From an uncultured Leptolinea sp. (GTDB taxonomy: Bacteria > Chloroflexota > Anaerolineae > Anaerolineales > Anaerolineaceae), in contig CAIKMQ010000003.1 of assembly GCA_903828565.1 (NCBI GenBank), positions 124,001 to 188,000 on the forward strand: a DNA stretch of 64,000 nt, in the 5' to 3' direction. The position numbers were made by a program, and so were the translations under genes. The stretch's first letter is position 1; every line of letters begins with the position of its first letter. The notes beneath the pieces were generated by a model that searched no databases, was not told where the DNA came from, and was given only the letters and a program-made list of their open reading frames with translations. Below are positions 16,408 through 23,937 of this stretch, piece by piece.

Positions 16408-17127
16408 ATGAAACGTTCAATATTGCTCGTCATACTAATAGTTTCCATGTTCGTCCTAACGGCTTGCGCGGCACCAGCAACAACCAGTGCGGCGGTAGCT
16501 CCTCTGCAGCGACAACTGACTGTCACCGGTAACGGCAAGGTGAATATCGTCCCGGACATCGCCAGCATCAATATTGGCGTCCACACCCAGGAAGCTACCG
16601 TGAGTGAAGCCCTGGCCGCTAACACCAGCCAGAGCCAGGCCGTATCCGACGCGCTGCAGGCCGCCGGTATCAAGCTGGAGGATATACAGACCACCGCTTT
16701 CAATGTGTACCCCTACCAGAACTACGGCCCGATGGGTGAAATGCTGGAAGTGGCTTATGTGGTGGATAACTCTGTCATCGTGACCGTGCGTGACCTGTCG
16801 CAACTGGACAAGATCCTGGAAACGGTGGTGCAATCTGGCGCCAATAACATCAACGGCATCACCTTTGATGTCTCTGACCGGACAGCAGCTATGAGCGAAG
16901 CCCGTCTGGCCGCAGTGGCGGATGCCCGTGCTCAGGCAGAAGAACTGGCCGGTGCGGCTGGTGCAAAGCTGGATGATGTGCTTTACATCAATGTGTCTTC
17001 ATACAGCCAGCCGTACGGCACCTATTCGCTCAAGGGCGATGCGGCAATGGCTGCCAGCAGTGTTCCGGTTTCAGCCGGGCAGATTCAGGTAGTGGTGGAT
17101 GTCACCCTCACCTATGGCTTGAAATAG
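16408..17127 (+). CDS. SIMPL-domain (DUF541) lipoprotein, copy 2
   Basis: The product is 239 residues and clearly paralogous to the preceding gene over its whole mature length (same ITNGITFDVSDRTA-like and ADARAQAEELA segments). It differs in having a lipoprotein signal ending LTACAAP, so it would be membrane anchored while copy 1 may be released. GAAAGGATAAA precedes ATG 16408. The tandem arrangement suggests a recent duplication and possibly a hetero-oligomer. A strong terminator follows. Confidence 0.87.
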   Translation: MKRSILLVILIVSMFVLTACAAPATTSAAVAPLQRQLTVTGNGKVNIVPDIASINIGVHTQEATVSEALAANTSQSQAVSDALQAAGIKLEDIQTTAFNVYPYQNYGPMGEMLEVAYVVDNSVIVTVRDLSQLDKILETVVQSGANNINGITFDVSDRTAAMSEARLAAVADARAQAEELAGAAGAKLDDVLYINVSSYSQPYGTYSLKGDAAMAASSVPVSAGQIQVVVDVTLTYGLK

Positions 17128-17144
17128 ATTTGATAAAAACAGGT

Positions 17145-17175
17145 CCGGGGCGCCTTTGGCGCCCCGGTTTGCTTT
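17145..17175 (+). terminator. Terminator between convergent SIMPL and aminotransferase genes
   Basis: CCGGGGCGCC (17145-17154) and GGCGCCCCGG (17158-17167) form a perfect 10-bp stem with loop TTT, followed by TTTGCTTTT. Confidence 0.85.
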
Positions 17176-17192
17176 TAATGGGTGGAGTAGGT

Positions 17193-18542
17193 TTACAGGA
17201 TCTGTTTTACCATCTCGCGGAAGGTGCGGGTATGGTAATCTACATCGGCTTCGGTGGTAGCTGGTGACATCAAGGACATGTTATGAAAAGGTGTCATCAG
17301 GATGCCGCGATTCAAGGCTGCCAGGTGCATATAGCGGTCCAGGTCAAAATCTACTGCCGCTTCAGCATCCCCACCATTGCGGGGTGTCTGCGGGCAGAAC
17401 CAGTATTCTCCGCGGGCTCCCAGACGGTTGACTACCCAGGGCAAGCCGTATTCAGTAATGACCTGATGAACACCGTCCGTCCAGCGTTCTGCCAGAGGAA
17501 TGGTGTGGGCAAATGCCTCATCAGTCAGAACATTGGTCAGGGTGGCTTTTACGGCCGCGAGTGAGAGGGCGTTTCCCGCCAGGGTGCCACCAATGCCGCC
17601 AACATCCGCCTCGTCGATCGTGGTCGTCTCGCCGATCCGATCCGCGACTTCTTGCGTGAAGCCGTACACCCCAACCGGGATGCCACTGCCGAGAGGTTTG
17701 CCAATTGTGAGGAAGTCCGGTTGCAGCCCGTAGGCTTTCGTATATCCACCCGGGCCGGTGCAGATGGTGTGAGTTTCATCGATCACCAGGTATGTGCCGT
17801 ATTTGCGAGTGAGTTCGCGCAGTGCGTCATGGTACCCGGGGTCCGGGTGAATGATGCCAATATTGGTCATGGCTGGTTCAGCGAGCACACAGGCAATATC
17901 GCCAGGAGCGAGGGCAGACTCTAATGCCTGCAGGTTGTTCCATTCGATTACGCGCGTGGTGGTTGCGGGGTTGACTTGCGGCCCAACGGATCCGGGGCGC
18001 GGACCGGGGACGCCGTTGTTGATGGTGCAGAAGGTCTCATCCACGGTGCCGTGGTAGCAGTAATTGTAGACCAACACATAAGGCCGCCGGGTGATATGCC
18101 GGGCTATCCGCAGCACAAATCGGTTGGCATCCGTCGCTGTCAGGGTAGTTTGCCAGTATTTCAGGCCGAAACGGCGCTGCATCTCTTCACCCACCCAGAT
18201 GGAATCTTCGGTGGGGAGCATAAAGGTGATGCCGTGATCCAGTTGATCTTTGATTGCCTGAATGGATCCAGCCGGGCTGTGACCTGTCATGGCACCGGTA
18301 TCCCCCAGGCAGAAATCGATGTAATCATGCCCGTCCACGCAGGTAAAATGTGCGCCGTGGGCTTCTTTGACGAAGAGCGGAAATCCACCAGCCCAACGCA
18401 CCATCCAGTTCATTGGCACGCCTGCCAGCAGGCTGTTCTGCGCGCGCTGGTACAGTTCGTACGAACGGGGATGACGCTGACGGAAATCATTCAGCTCTTT
18501 TTCCAGTACGACGGTCAACTTCTGTCGATCGATCTTAGACAT
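17193..18542 (-). CDS. Class-III PLP aminotransferase (glutamate-1-semialdehyde mutase-like)
   Basis: The product is 449 residues, chosen to start at 18542 (MSKIDRQK) because AGGAGAGG lies just upstream; the open frame extends 43 codons further but without a start context. The PLP lysine is K282 in LTIGKPLGSGIP, and the Asp/Glu of LVIDETHT precedes it. The substrate-loop motif reads TLTATDANRFVLRIAR, where glutamate-semialdehyde mutases have NSGTEA, so a different amine substrate is likely. No haem genes are nearby. It diverges from the radical SAM gene across a 232-base gap in which I see no clear promoter for this gene. Confidence 0.82.
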   Translation of the reverse strand: MSKIDRQKLTVVLEKELNDFRQRHPRSYELYQRAQNSLLAGVPMNWMVRWAGGFPLFVKEAHGAHFTCVDGHDYIDFCLGDTGAMTGHSPAGSIQAIKDQLDHGITFMLPTEDSIWVGEEMQRRFGLKYWQTTLTATDANRFVLRIARHITRRPYVLVYNYCYHGTVDETFCTINNGVPGPRPGSVGPQVNPATTTRVIEWNNLQALESALAPGDIACVLAEPAMTNIGIIHPDPGYHDALRELTRKYGTYLVIDETHTICTGPGGYTKAYGLQPDFLTIGKPLGSGIPVGVYGFTQEVADRIGETTTIDEADVGGIGGTLAGNALSLAAVKATLTNVLTDEAFAHTIPLAERWTDGVHQVITEYGLPWVVNRLGARGEYWFCPQTPRNGGDAEAAVDFDLDRYMHLAALNRGILMTPFHNMSLMSPATTEADVDYHTRTFREMVKQIL

Positions 18543-18774
18543 ATCCTCTCCTGCCGGTCTAGGGTGTACTGCCAGATTAATTATGACAGGGAACACCTTG
18601 CAAGCAAGCCAAATCTCCGCGAAAACGCCAAATATATTTCCTAAAATAACAGGATATTTATCACCCCGCACGGAATGCCTTCAGACCACCAGGCGATACA
18701 GAACGAAATCTTCCCGTAGTTGGCATGGTATAATCCTCCAGCATCCGTAAATCGGACAAAACAATCATATTTGG

Positions 18775-20568
18775 ATGACCCTCATGTTTACACCTGATCT
18801 CACTTTTCTGCACGCCCCGTCTGTCTATGACTTCCGGCGTGAATCCATCCTGTACGGGCCTGTCAGCGACATGGTCCCCTCCACACCCGTATTCGAGATG
18901 TACCCCATCGGTTTCACGACCATGGCAGAGTACCTGGAGCGCCATGGGCTACAGACACGCATCATCAACCTGGCTGTGCGCATGCTGCATGACGCCAAAT
19001 TCGATGTGGAAAACGCCATCCGTAAAATGGATAGCGCCGCTTTCGGGATCGACCTGCACTGGATGCCGCACGCTCATGGTTCCATCGAGATCGCGCGCAT
19101 CGTAAAACGCCTTCACCCCAATAAACCGGTGATCTTCGGCGGGTTTTCCTCCACCTACTATCACAAAGAGCTGATCTTGTACCCGTGTGTGGATTTTGTC
19201 ATGCGCGGTGATTCCACTGAGAAGCCCATGCTGCAGTGGATGCGCTACCTGACCACAGGCGGCAACCCGCACCCCTCTCCGCATTCTGTAGAGGCGCTGG
19301 AGTTGGAAAAAGTTCCGAACCTGGTATGGAAGGATTCGGATGGCGGGGTGCATGTCAACCCCATCACCTACAGCCCGGATAATTTGGATGGCATCATGCT
19401 GGATTACTCCGGAGTGCTGAAGAGTGTCGTGAGGTATCGCGACCTGGCCAGCACGCTGCCATTTAAGGCCTGGCGCCGTTACCCGATCACCGCCGCACTG
19501 ACCGTGCGTGGATGCAATTACAACTGCCTGACGTGCGGCGGCGGATGCGGCGCTTTTAAGAAACTGCACAACCGCAATGCGCCAGCTTTTCGCGACCCTG
19601 AAGACCTGGCAAACGATATCCGCCGGATCGGTTCTTACAGCAACGGCCCGATCTTTATTCTGGGTGATATCCGCCAGCCCGGTGATGAATATGCACACCG
19701 TTTCCTGGACGCGATCTCAGGATACAAGAAACCTCTGTTCATTGAATTATTCGATGCCGCTCCGCGAGAATTCTTCCAACGGGTGGCGAAAGCCATCCCC
19801 AACTTTGTGGTCGAGATCTCAATGGAATCGCACGATGAAAAAGTCCGGCGGGCTTTTGGCAGGCCTTATTCCAACGCTGCCATTGAGAAGTCGCTGGATG
19901 ATGCCCTGGATGCCGGCTGCCAGCGGCTGGACTTGTTCTTTATGACCGGGTTAAAAGAGCAGACACCTGAAAGCGTGATGGAAACAGTGGACTACTCCCG
20001 CCGGATGTTGGAGCGTTATTCCAAAGGTGGCGAAAACCGTGTCATTCCATTCATCTCCCCCATGGCACCATTCCTGGATCCTGGCAGCCGGGCTTTTGAA
20101 GAACCGGAGAAGCACGGTTACACCCTCTTTGCGCGAACGCTGGAAGAACACCGTCAGCTGTTGTTGCAACCCAGCTGGAAGTATGTGTTGAATTATGAAA
20201 CGAAATGGATGAACCGGCACCAGATCGCGGATGCAACTTATGAGGCCGGTCGGCGCCTGAACCAGATCAAAGCGGAAAATGGGGTCATTGATCAGCGTAC
20301 AGCGCAGGTGACTGATGCGCGCATCGGGCGGGCGGTCAAACTGATGAAGGAGATCGATCGCGTCATGGCGATCGATGACCTGGCTGACCGCAAGCGCCAG
20401 TTGGATGAATTAAAGCAGCAGGTGGACCATTCGAATGAAAGCACTGTGGCAGATAAGCGCGAGCTGGAGACATCTATGCGTGGCCCGCGGTTGAATTTGG
20501 TCAACGCCGCCGGGGTGGTCATTCAGGAGGTCTGGAAGGATATCACCCGCTCCTCACCGGATAAATAA
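18775..20568 (+). CDS. B12-binding-domain-type radical SAM protein
   Basis: The product is about 597 residues. The N-terminal part (DLTFLHAPSVYDFRRESILYGPVSDMVPSTPVFEMYPIGFTTMAEYLERHG cut across several segments) has the Rossmann-like layout of cobalamin-binding domains. A radical SAM core follows with RGCNYNCLTCGGG; the CxxxCxxC cysteines are about residues 247, 251 and 254. The C-terminal 120 residues are charged and helical. The enzyme is a reductive SAM radical enzyme of unknown product. A TATAAT at 18729-18734 could be its -10. No ribosome-binding site is clear; ATG 18784 is an alternative start. A terminator hairpin follows closely. Confidence 0.85.
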   Translation: MTLMFTPDLTFLHAPSVYDFRRESILYGPVSDMVPSTPVFEMYPIGFTTMAEYLERHGLQTRIINLAVRMLHDAKFDVENAIRKMDSAAFGIDLHWMPHAHGSIEIARIVKRLHPNKPVIFGGFSSTYYHKELILYPCVDFVMRGDSTEKPMLQWMRYLTTGGNPHPSPHSVEALELEKVPNLVWKDSDGGVHVNPITYSPDNLDGIMLDYSGVLKSVVRYRDLASTLPFKAWRRYPITAALTVRGCNYNCLTCGGGCGAFKKLHNRNAPAFRDPEDLANDIRRIGSYSNGPIFILGDIRQPGDEYAHRFLDAISGYKKPLFIELFDAAPREFFQRVAKAIPNFVVEISMESHDEKVRRAFGRPYSNAAIEKSLDDALDAGCQRLDLFFMTGLKEQTPESVMETVDYSRRMLERYSKGGENRVIPFISPMAPFLDPGSRAFEEPEKHGYTLFARTLEEHRQLLLQPSWKYVLNYETKWMNRHQIADATYEAGRRLNQIKAENGVIDQRTAQVTDARIGRAVKLMKEIDRVMAIDDLADRKRQLDELKQQVDHSNESTVADKRELETSMRGPRLNLVNAAGVVIQEVWKDITRSSPDK

Positions 20569-20576
20569 TGTTTTCC

Positions 20577-20599
20577 GGGCGGCTTGTTGGCCGCCCTTT
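20577..20599 (+). terminator. Intrinsic terminator between convergent genes
   Basis: GGGCGGC (20577-20583) pairs with GCCGCCC (20590-20596) across a 6-base loop and is followed by TTTC. The ArsR-type gene ends 5 bases further on the other strand. Confidence 0.7.
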
Positions 20600-20603
20600 C
20601 GGT

Positions 20604-21173
20604 TTAAACCCGCCAGTAGACGCCACCTCCGCCTTCACGTTCCATCAGGTGATATTCGATCATCCCACGCCGCAGGCTGGCTGTATCTGTGTGGAAGCGC
20701 AGCAGGATCTCGTTGACTTCTTTTTCAGGGTAACGCTTACCCATCTCAAAAGCTGCAGCCACATGCTTCAGCAGGATGATGAATTTCTTTTGCTGGGCGG
20801 GGAAAGCGGTGATGTGCCCGGTTTCATCCAGGAAGGTCTGCAAAACTTTCCGCTCGAATGCATCTACATCCACGGATTGTGAGAGGCGCGGCAGGTTTTC
20901 GGGCTTAAGCAGCCGTGAGGACATCTCATGCAGCGCTTTTTCTCGCAGGGAGTAGTAATAATAATGGCCGGAAGGTCGAACGGAAGCCAGCCCGATATGC
21001 GCCAGCATGCTCAGGTGATTAGATGCCGTAGAGATGCTGATGTTCAGCAGCTCGGCCACCTCACCTACGCTATGCTCTCCCCCTGCCAGAATACCGATGA
21101 TCCGCAGCCGGTTGGCATCTGAGAGGGCTTTGAAGAACTCCAGTAGTTCATTGAACACTTCATCCTGAGTCAT
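20604..21173 (-). CDS. ArsR-family regulator with C-terminal DUF2087
   Basis: The product is 189 residues from ATG 21173, which has GAGGTG 6 bases upstream; GTG 21182 is in frame but poorly placed. Residues about 5-80 form an ArsR winged helix: FKALSDANRLRIIGILAGGEHSVGEVAELLNISISTASNHLSMLAHIG, ending in the wing SGHYYYYSL. Residues about 110-189 (ITAFPAQQKKFIILLKHVAAAFEMGKRYPEKEVNEIL cut to segments, then HTDTASLRRGMIEYHLMER) match the DUF2087 helical domain. It lacks the cysteine pairs of metal-sensing ArsR proteins. A perfect inverted repeat overlaps its own promoter, which predicts autorepression. Confidence 0.88.
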   Translation of the reverse strand: MTQDEVFNELLEFFKALSDANRLRIIGILAGGEHSVGEVAELLNISISTASNHLSMLAHIGLASVRPSGHYYYYSLREKALHEMSSRLLKPENLPRLSQSVDVDAFERKVLQTFLDETGHITAFPAQQKKFIILLKHVAAAFEMGKRYPEKEVNEILLRFHTDTASLRRGMIEYHLMEREGGGGVYWRV

Positions 21174-21186
21174 TTTGTTCACCTCG

Positions 21187-21240
21187 TATCATTACGATAT
21201 AAACCGTAATGATATTATCACAGCAGAATAGTAATATCAA
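21187..21240 (-). promoter_or_regulatory. Promoter and palindromic operator of the ArsR-DUF2087 gene
   Basis: On the minus strand TTGATA (21240-21235) and TAATAT (21217-21212) are 17 bases apart. The inverted repeat TATCATTACG (21187-21196) / CGTAATGATA (21205-21214), 10 perfect bp with an 8-base spacer, overlaps the -10 box and expected start point. A repressor bound there would block transcription. Confidence 0.75.
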
Positions 21241-21333
21241 GAGGGGAAAGGATTTTCGCAGGTTGGGTTTTTAATCAAAACCATCCCCCGTTGATGGAAC
21301 GAGGGATGGGGCCCGTTGGGTGAAAATGGATAT

Positions 21334-22224
21334 TTACACCCTGAAATCGTAGATGCCGTTTTCCAGCGGATAATGATGGCGGCAGGAGTTGCATTGAATC
21401 CCGCTGGGCTTTTCCTGCATGTCTGTTCCACCACACGCCGGGCAGCGGAAGAAACCGGGTAGAACCGCAAGGGTGTCATTATTTGCGGGTAGGGTTGCCC
21501 GGACGAAGACGCTGGGTGTCAGCTGCCAGAGATTACCGGTGAGGGAGAAAAGCGCATCCAAGCCTACCAGCAGTTTCAGCGGCAGCAACCGCTTGAACAG
21601 GGGGAAGCGCAGGTGAGAGACGGTCAGCTGGCGCTCGATCTTGAAACCCAGTTTCCCCAGCCATTCGCGGATGGCTGCCGGGTGGAAGTCGAAGTTCAGT
21701 TCCACAAACTCCACCGGTTCACGGGTAAAGGGATTCCATTTCTGCTTTCCCAGCAGATATCTGGCAATGGCTTTCAGGTTCAGCTTGCTGGCATATTCCA
21801 GAATGAAAATGCCGGGTGCAGCCAATACCCGCCGTGCCTGCGCAAGTGCCAGCGGGGCATCTGCCATGTGGTGCAGGGTGCGGATCATGGTGGCACCGTC
21901 GAACAGGCCGTCCACGAATGGCAGCTTGTAGACATCCGCGGCTACATAGATATATCGCTTGCTGTCTCCCAGCCGCGCGCGCGCCTGTTCCAACTGGGTA
22001 TGGGAGTAATCCACCAGCACAATACGTTCGTAACCGGCGTAACGTGGGGTGTTTCGCCCGGCACCGGCACCCAGTTCCAGCAGCAGGGTACCTCGGGCAG
22101 GCAGCAGCCGCCGCAAGGCAACGGCTTCAGCGCCATCTTCATAGGCGCGGTCGGCATGCTCCCAGAAGGAAGCCTGGTAGTCAGAGTTCGTGTAGTCGCA
22201 GACAGGTGGTGTGTTTAGAGTCAT
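21334..22224 (-). CDS. SAM-dependent methyltransferase with C-terminal zinc-ribbon (Trm112-like) segment
   Basis: The product is 296 residues. A class-I methyltransferase domain shows motif I LLLELGAGAGRNTPRY, an acidic residue in IVLVDYS and DGATMIRTLHHMADAPLALAQARRVL. The last 40 residues contain two Cys pairs, FRCPACGG and QCNSCRHHYPLENGIYDF, as in Trm112/YcaR-like zinc ribbons; having it C-terminal in the same chain is notable. The substrate is unknown. ATG 22224 has no obvious ribosome-binding site and lies 25 bases after the 3' end of the SRP RNA on the same strand, so readthrough from the SRP promoter is possible. Confidence 0.8.
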   Translation of the reverse strand: MTLNTPPVCDYTNSDYQASFWEHADRAYEDGAEAVALRRLLPARGTLLLELGAGAGRNTPRYAGYERIVLVDYSHTQLEQARARLGDSKRYIYVAADVYKLPFVDGLFDGATMIRTLHHMADAPLALAQARRVLAAPGIFILEYASKLNLKAIARYLLGKQKWNPFTREPVEFVELNFDFHPAAIREWLGKLGFKIERQLTVSHLRFPLFKRLLPLKLLVGLDALFSLTGNLWQLTPSVFVRATLPANNDTLAVLPGFFRCPACGGTDMQEKPSGIQCNSCRHHYPLENGIYDFRV

Positions 22225-22248
22225 AAGTAAGTGGGTGCGGATAGGTTT

Positions 22249-22342
22249 CCCGGCGGCACCCGGAGTGTGCCCCTTACCGCTGCTTCCTCTCGGACCTGAC
22301 GGGGTTCAAGGCGTTCCGCCGCGCCGGACCCACCCGGCACCC
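22249..22342 (-). ncRNA. ffs: Signal recognition particle RNA, small bacterial form (4.5S)
   Basis: On the minus strand the conserved SRP domain IV is present: GTCAGGTCC, a GAGA tetraloop and GGAAGCAGC, flanked by GAACCCC and GGTAAGGGG. The tetraloop is GAGA rather than the common GGAA, but still GNRA. The outer strands (CCGGGTGGGTCCGG at the 5' side, CCGGGTGCCGCCGGG at the 3' side) can pair with small bulges. The ends are estimated: the 5' end from the promoter and the 3' end from the outer helix. The RNA binds Ffh for co-translational targeting. Confidence 0.9.
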
Positions 22343-22348
22343 GGCGTA

Positions 22349-22377
22349 AGGATACCGTAAGGCAGAAGGATTGTCAA
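22349..22377 (-). promoter_or_regulatory. Promoter of the SRP RNA
   Basis: Minus-strand TTGACA (22377-22372) and TATCCT (22354-22349) have a 17-base spacer, placing the start near 22342. The -35 lies in the palindrome TGTCAATTGACA (22372-22383), so the opposite strand also carries a TTGACA facing the tRNA-Ser cluster. Confidence 0.75.
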
Positions 22378-22450
22378 TTGACAGCGGGATTTTCCACATG
22401 GAATAGCACGGCTGTGGTAAAATCTTTTGGCTTAAGCGGTTAAGTGACCG

Positions 22451-22535
22451 GGAGGGGTGGCCGAGCGGCCTAAGGCGCTTGTCTTGAAAACAAGTGTGGG
22501 GCAACCCACCGTGGGTTCGAATCCCACCTCCTCCG
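22451..22535 (+). tRNA. tRNA-Ser, anticodon TGA
   Basis: The class-II tRNA has acceptor strands GGAGGGG (22451-22457) and CTCCTCC (22528-22534), anticodon stem CTTGT/ACAAG with loop CTTGAAA, a long variable arm and T arm GTGGG-TTCGAAT-CCCAC (22511-22527). The discriminator is G, as is usual for Ser. CCA is not encoded (CCT follows). Confidence 0.94.
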
Positions 22536-22558
22536 CCTTGATCAATGCTGAAGCCGGT

Positions 22559-22586
22559 GTGGGTTGGAATCCCACCTCCTCCGCCT
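22559..22586 (+). repeat. Displaced copy of the tRNA-Ser(TGA) 3' end
   Basis: The 28 bases repeat the T arm, acceptor strand and following CCT of tRNA-Ser(TGA) (22511-22538) with one difference (C at 22518, G at 22566). The offset is 48 bases. No other tRNA parts are present, so it is not a functional tRNA. Tail duplicates like this arise from integration at a tRNA attachment site or from slippage. Confidence 0.85.
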
Positions 22587-22632
22587 ACTTAATTGCGGAA
22601 GTAGAATTAATTTCATGCTAGTCATACCTCCC

Positions 22633-22721
22633 GGGGAGGTGCCAGAGTGGCCGATTGGGCTCGCCTGCTAAGTGAGTGCTGGGGTTAAACTCAGCCGTGG
22701 GTTCAAATCCCACCCTCCCCG
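22633..22721 (+). tRNA. tRNA-Ser, anticodon GCT
   Basis: Class-II tRNA: acceptor GGGGAGG (22633-22639) with CCTCCCC (22714-22720), anticodon stem CTCGC/GTGAG with loop CTGCTAA, long variable arm, T arm GTGGG-TTCAAAT-CCCAC (22697-22713), and discriminator G at 22721. It reads AGC/AGU serine codons. Confidence 0.94.
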
Positions 22722-22727
22722 CCTTTA

Positions 22728-22750
22728 GACCACCGCAAGGTGGTCTTTTT
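22728..22750 (+). terminator. Terminator of the tRNA-Ser transcript
   Basis: GACCACC (22728-22734), loop GCAA, GGTGGTC (22739-22745), TTTTT. It follows tRNA-Ser(GCT) by 6 bases. Confidence 0.9.
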
Positions 22751-22801
22751 ATTAAATCGTATACTCCATAGATTGCATGGGGTGCTGTGCAAGGGATGCT
22801 A

Positions 22802-22816
22802 TTCAAATCCCACCCT
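22802..22816 (+). repeat. Short displaced copy of the tRNA-Ser(GCT) T-arm end
   Basis: TTCAAATCCCACCCT repeats bases 22702-22716 of tRNA-Ser(GCT) exactly, at an offset of 100 bases and beyond the terminator. It is only 15 bases long, so it is weaker evidence than the first copy, but it is the same part of the same kind of tRNA. Confidence 0.6.
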
Positions 22817-22850
22817 TGAAACCGCGGGCAAGGCGTGTAACAATTAAAGT

Positions 22851-23630
22851 ATGAACGAGAGCCATTTACTTACTTTGCTCAGTGACACGCCCATTTCCCT
22901 GTTGCGCTGGTTCGACACCATCGGATCCACCAATGATGCGGCATTGGAATGGCTGGCGGCTGGCGCGCCGGACTTTGCGCTTGTCGCGGCGGATCAACAG
23001 ACAGCCGGCCGCGGAAGATTGCAGCGCCGTTGGATCACAAATCCCGGTTCTGCCCTGGCTTTTTCTGTCATTATCCACCTCACAGCGGATGAAGAAGCTC
23101 ACTCCGGCCTGATCCCTTTGATGGCTGGGGCTGCGGTCTGCCAGGCAATGGAGCATCGCTACGCTCTGCACCCGCGCATCAAGTGGCCCAACGATATCCT
23201 GCTTGGCGGGCGCAAGACTTGCGGCATCCTGGTGGAAAGTCAGTGGCTGGGCAGCCAGGCATCAGCTGTTATTGGCATCGGGGTGAATATCACTCCGGAA
23301 GCTGTACCGGAAGTTGAACCGGGAGCCCTGCCGGCAACGTGTGTGGAAGAAGCAGCCAACCTGCCTATCGATCGGTTTGCCCTGCTTGGCAGCATTCTAA
23401 AAAGCTTGGGAGGCTGGAGGGCGGCTGCCAACTGGGATGTGCTGGCGCTTTTCATTCAGTCCCGGTTGGCATACTTGGGTGAGACGATCGAACTGATTGA
23501 ACCGAACAGCCAGCCGCGTGCGGGCATTTTCGCCGGGTTGGATGCCAGCGGCGCAGCCATCATCGATCTGCCGGAAGGACGCGAGTTGATTCGTGCCGGG
23601 GATGTGCGTTTGCGTCCGGCTTCCAGGTGA
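22851..23630 (+). CDS. birA: Biotin--[acetyl-CoA-carboxylase] ligase, monofunctional
   Basis: The 259-residue enzyme attaches biotin to the carboxylase carrier protein through biotinyl-AMP. Motifs are DTIGSTNDAALEW, DQQTAGRGRLQRRW (adenylate loop), RIKWPNDILLGGRKTCGILVES and AVIGIGVNI, followed by a small C-terminal SH3-like part. The N-terminal helix-turn-helix of repressor-type BirA is missing, so it should not regulate transcription. ATG 22851 follows the tRNA-Ser region. Confidence 0.94.
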   Translation: MNESHLLTLLSDTPISLLRWFDTIGSTNDAALEWLAAGAPDFALVAADQQTAGRGRLQRRWITNPGSALAFSVIIHLTADEEAHSGLIPLMAGAAVCQAMEHRYALHPRIKWPNDILLGGRKTCGILVESQWLGSQASAVIGIGVNITPEAVPEVEPGALPATCVEEAANLPIDRFALLGSILKSLGGWRAAANWDVLALFIQSRLAYLGETIELIEPNSQPRAGIFAGLDASGAAIIDLPEGRELIRAGDVRLRPASR

Positions 23631-23677
23631 ATTCCCGGGCTAAATCATGGTATATTGGTGTAGTGAAGAGGTGAAAA

Positions 23678-23893
23678 ATGCCAACTGATCTGCAGGAAAA
23701 CGAAGAGATCCAACCATTCATGCCAGCCGAACCATTCGTTCCCACCGATGTTCTGGAGCGGTCGGCAGACGCTGAGCGCAGGTTCTTGGGTATGACCGCC
23801 GTACAGCGGTTTGTCATCATGCTGCTGTTGTTCATCCTCACGGTACTGATCGGCAGCCTGCTGCTGGTAGCTACCGGAAAGATCGTGTTCTAA
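23678..23893 (+). CDS. Small single-helix membrane protein
   Basis: The product is 71 residues: an acidic, Pro-rich N-terminal half with two PAEPFVP-like segments, then the helix FVIMLLLFILTVLIGSLLLVATG at residues about 46-68. GAGGTGAAAA precedes ATG 23678. A perfect terminator follows. Codon pattern and context look genuine; no function can be assigned. Confidence 0.7.
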   Translation: MPTDLQENEEIQPFMPAEPFVPTDVLERSADAERRFLGMTAVQRFVIMLLLFILTVLIGSLLLVATGKIVF

Positions 23894-23908
23894 TCTGATA
23901 TAAAGATC

Positions 23909-23937
23909 AACAGGCCCCGTGGGGCCTGTTTTTTTTA
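23909..23937 (+). terminator. Intrinsic terminator between convergent genes
   Basis: AACAGGCCCC (23909-23918), loop GT, GGGGCCTGTT (23921-23930), then six or more T. The gyrA stop is immediately beyond. Confidence 0.9.
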
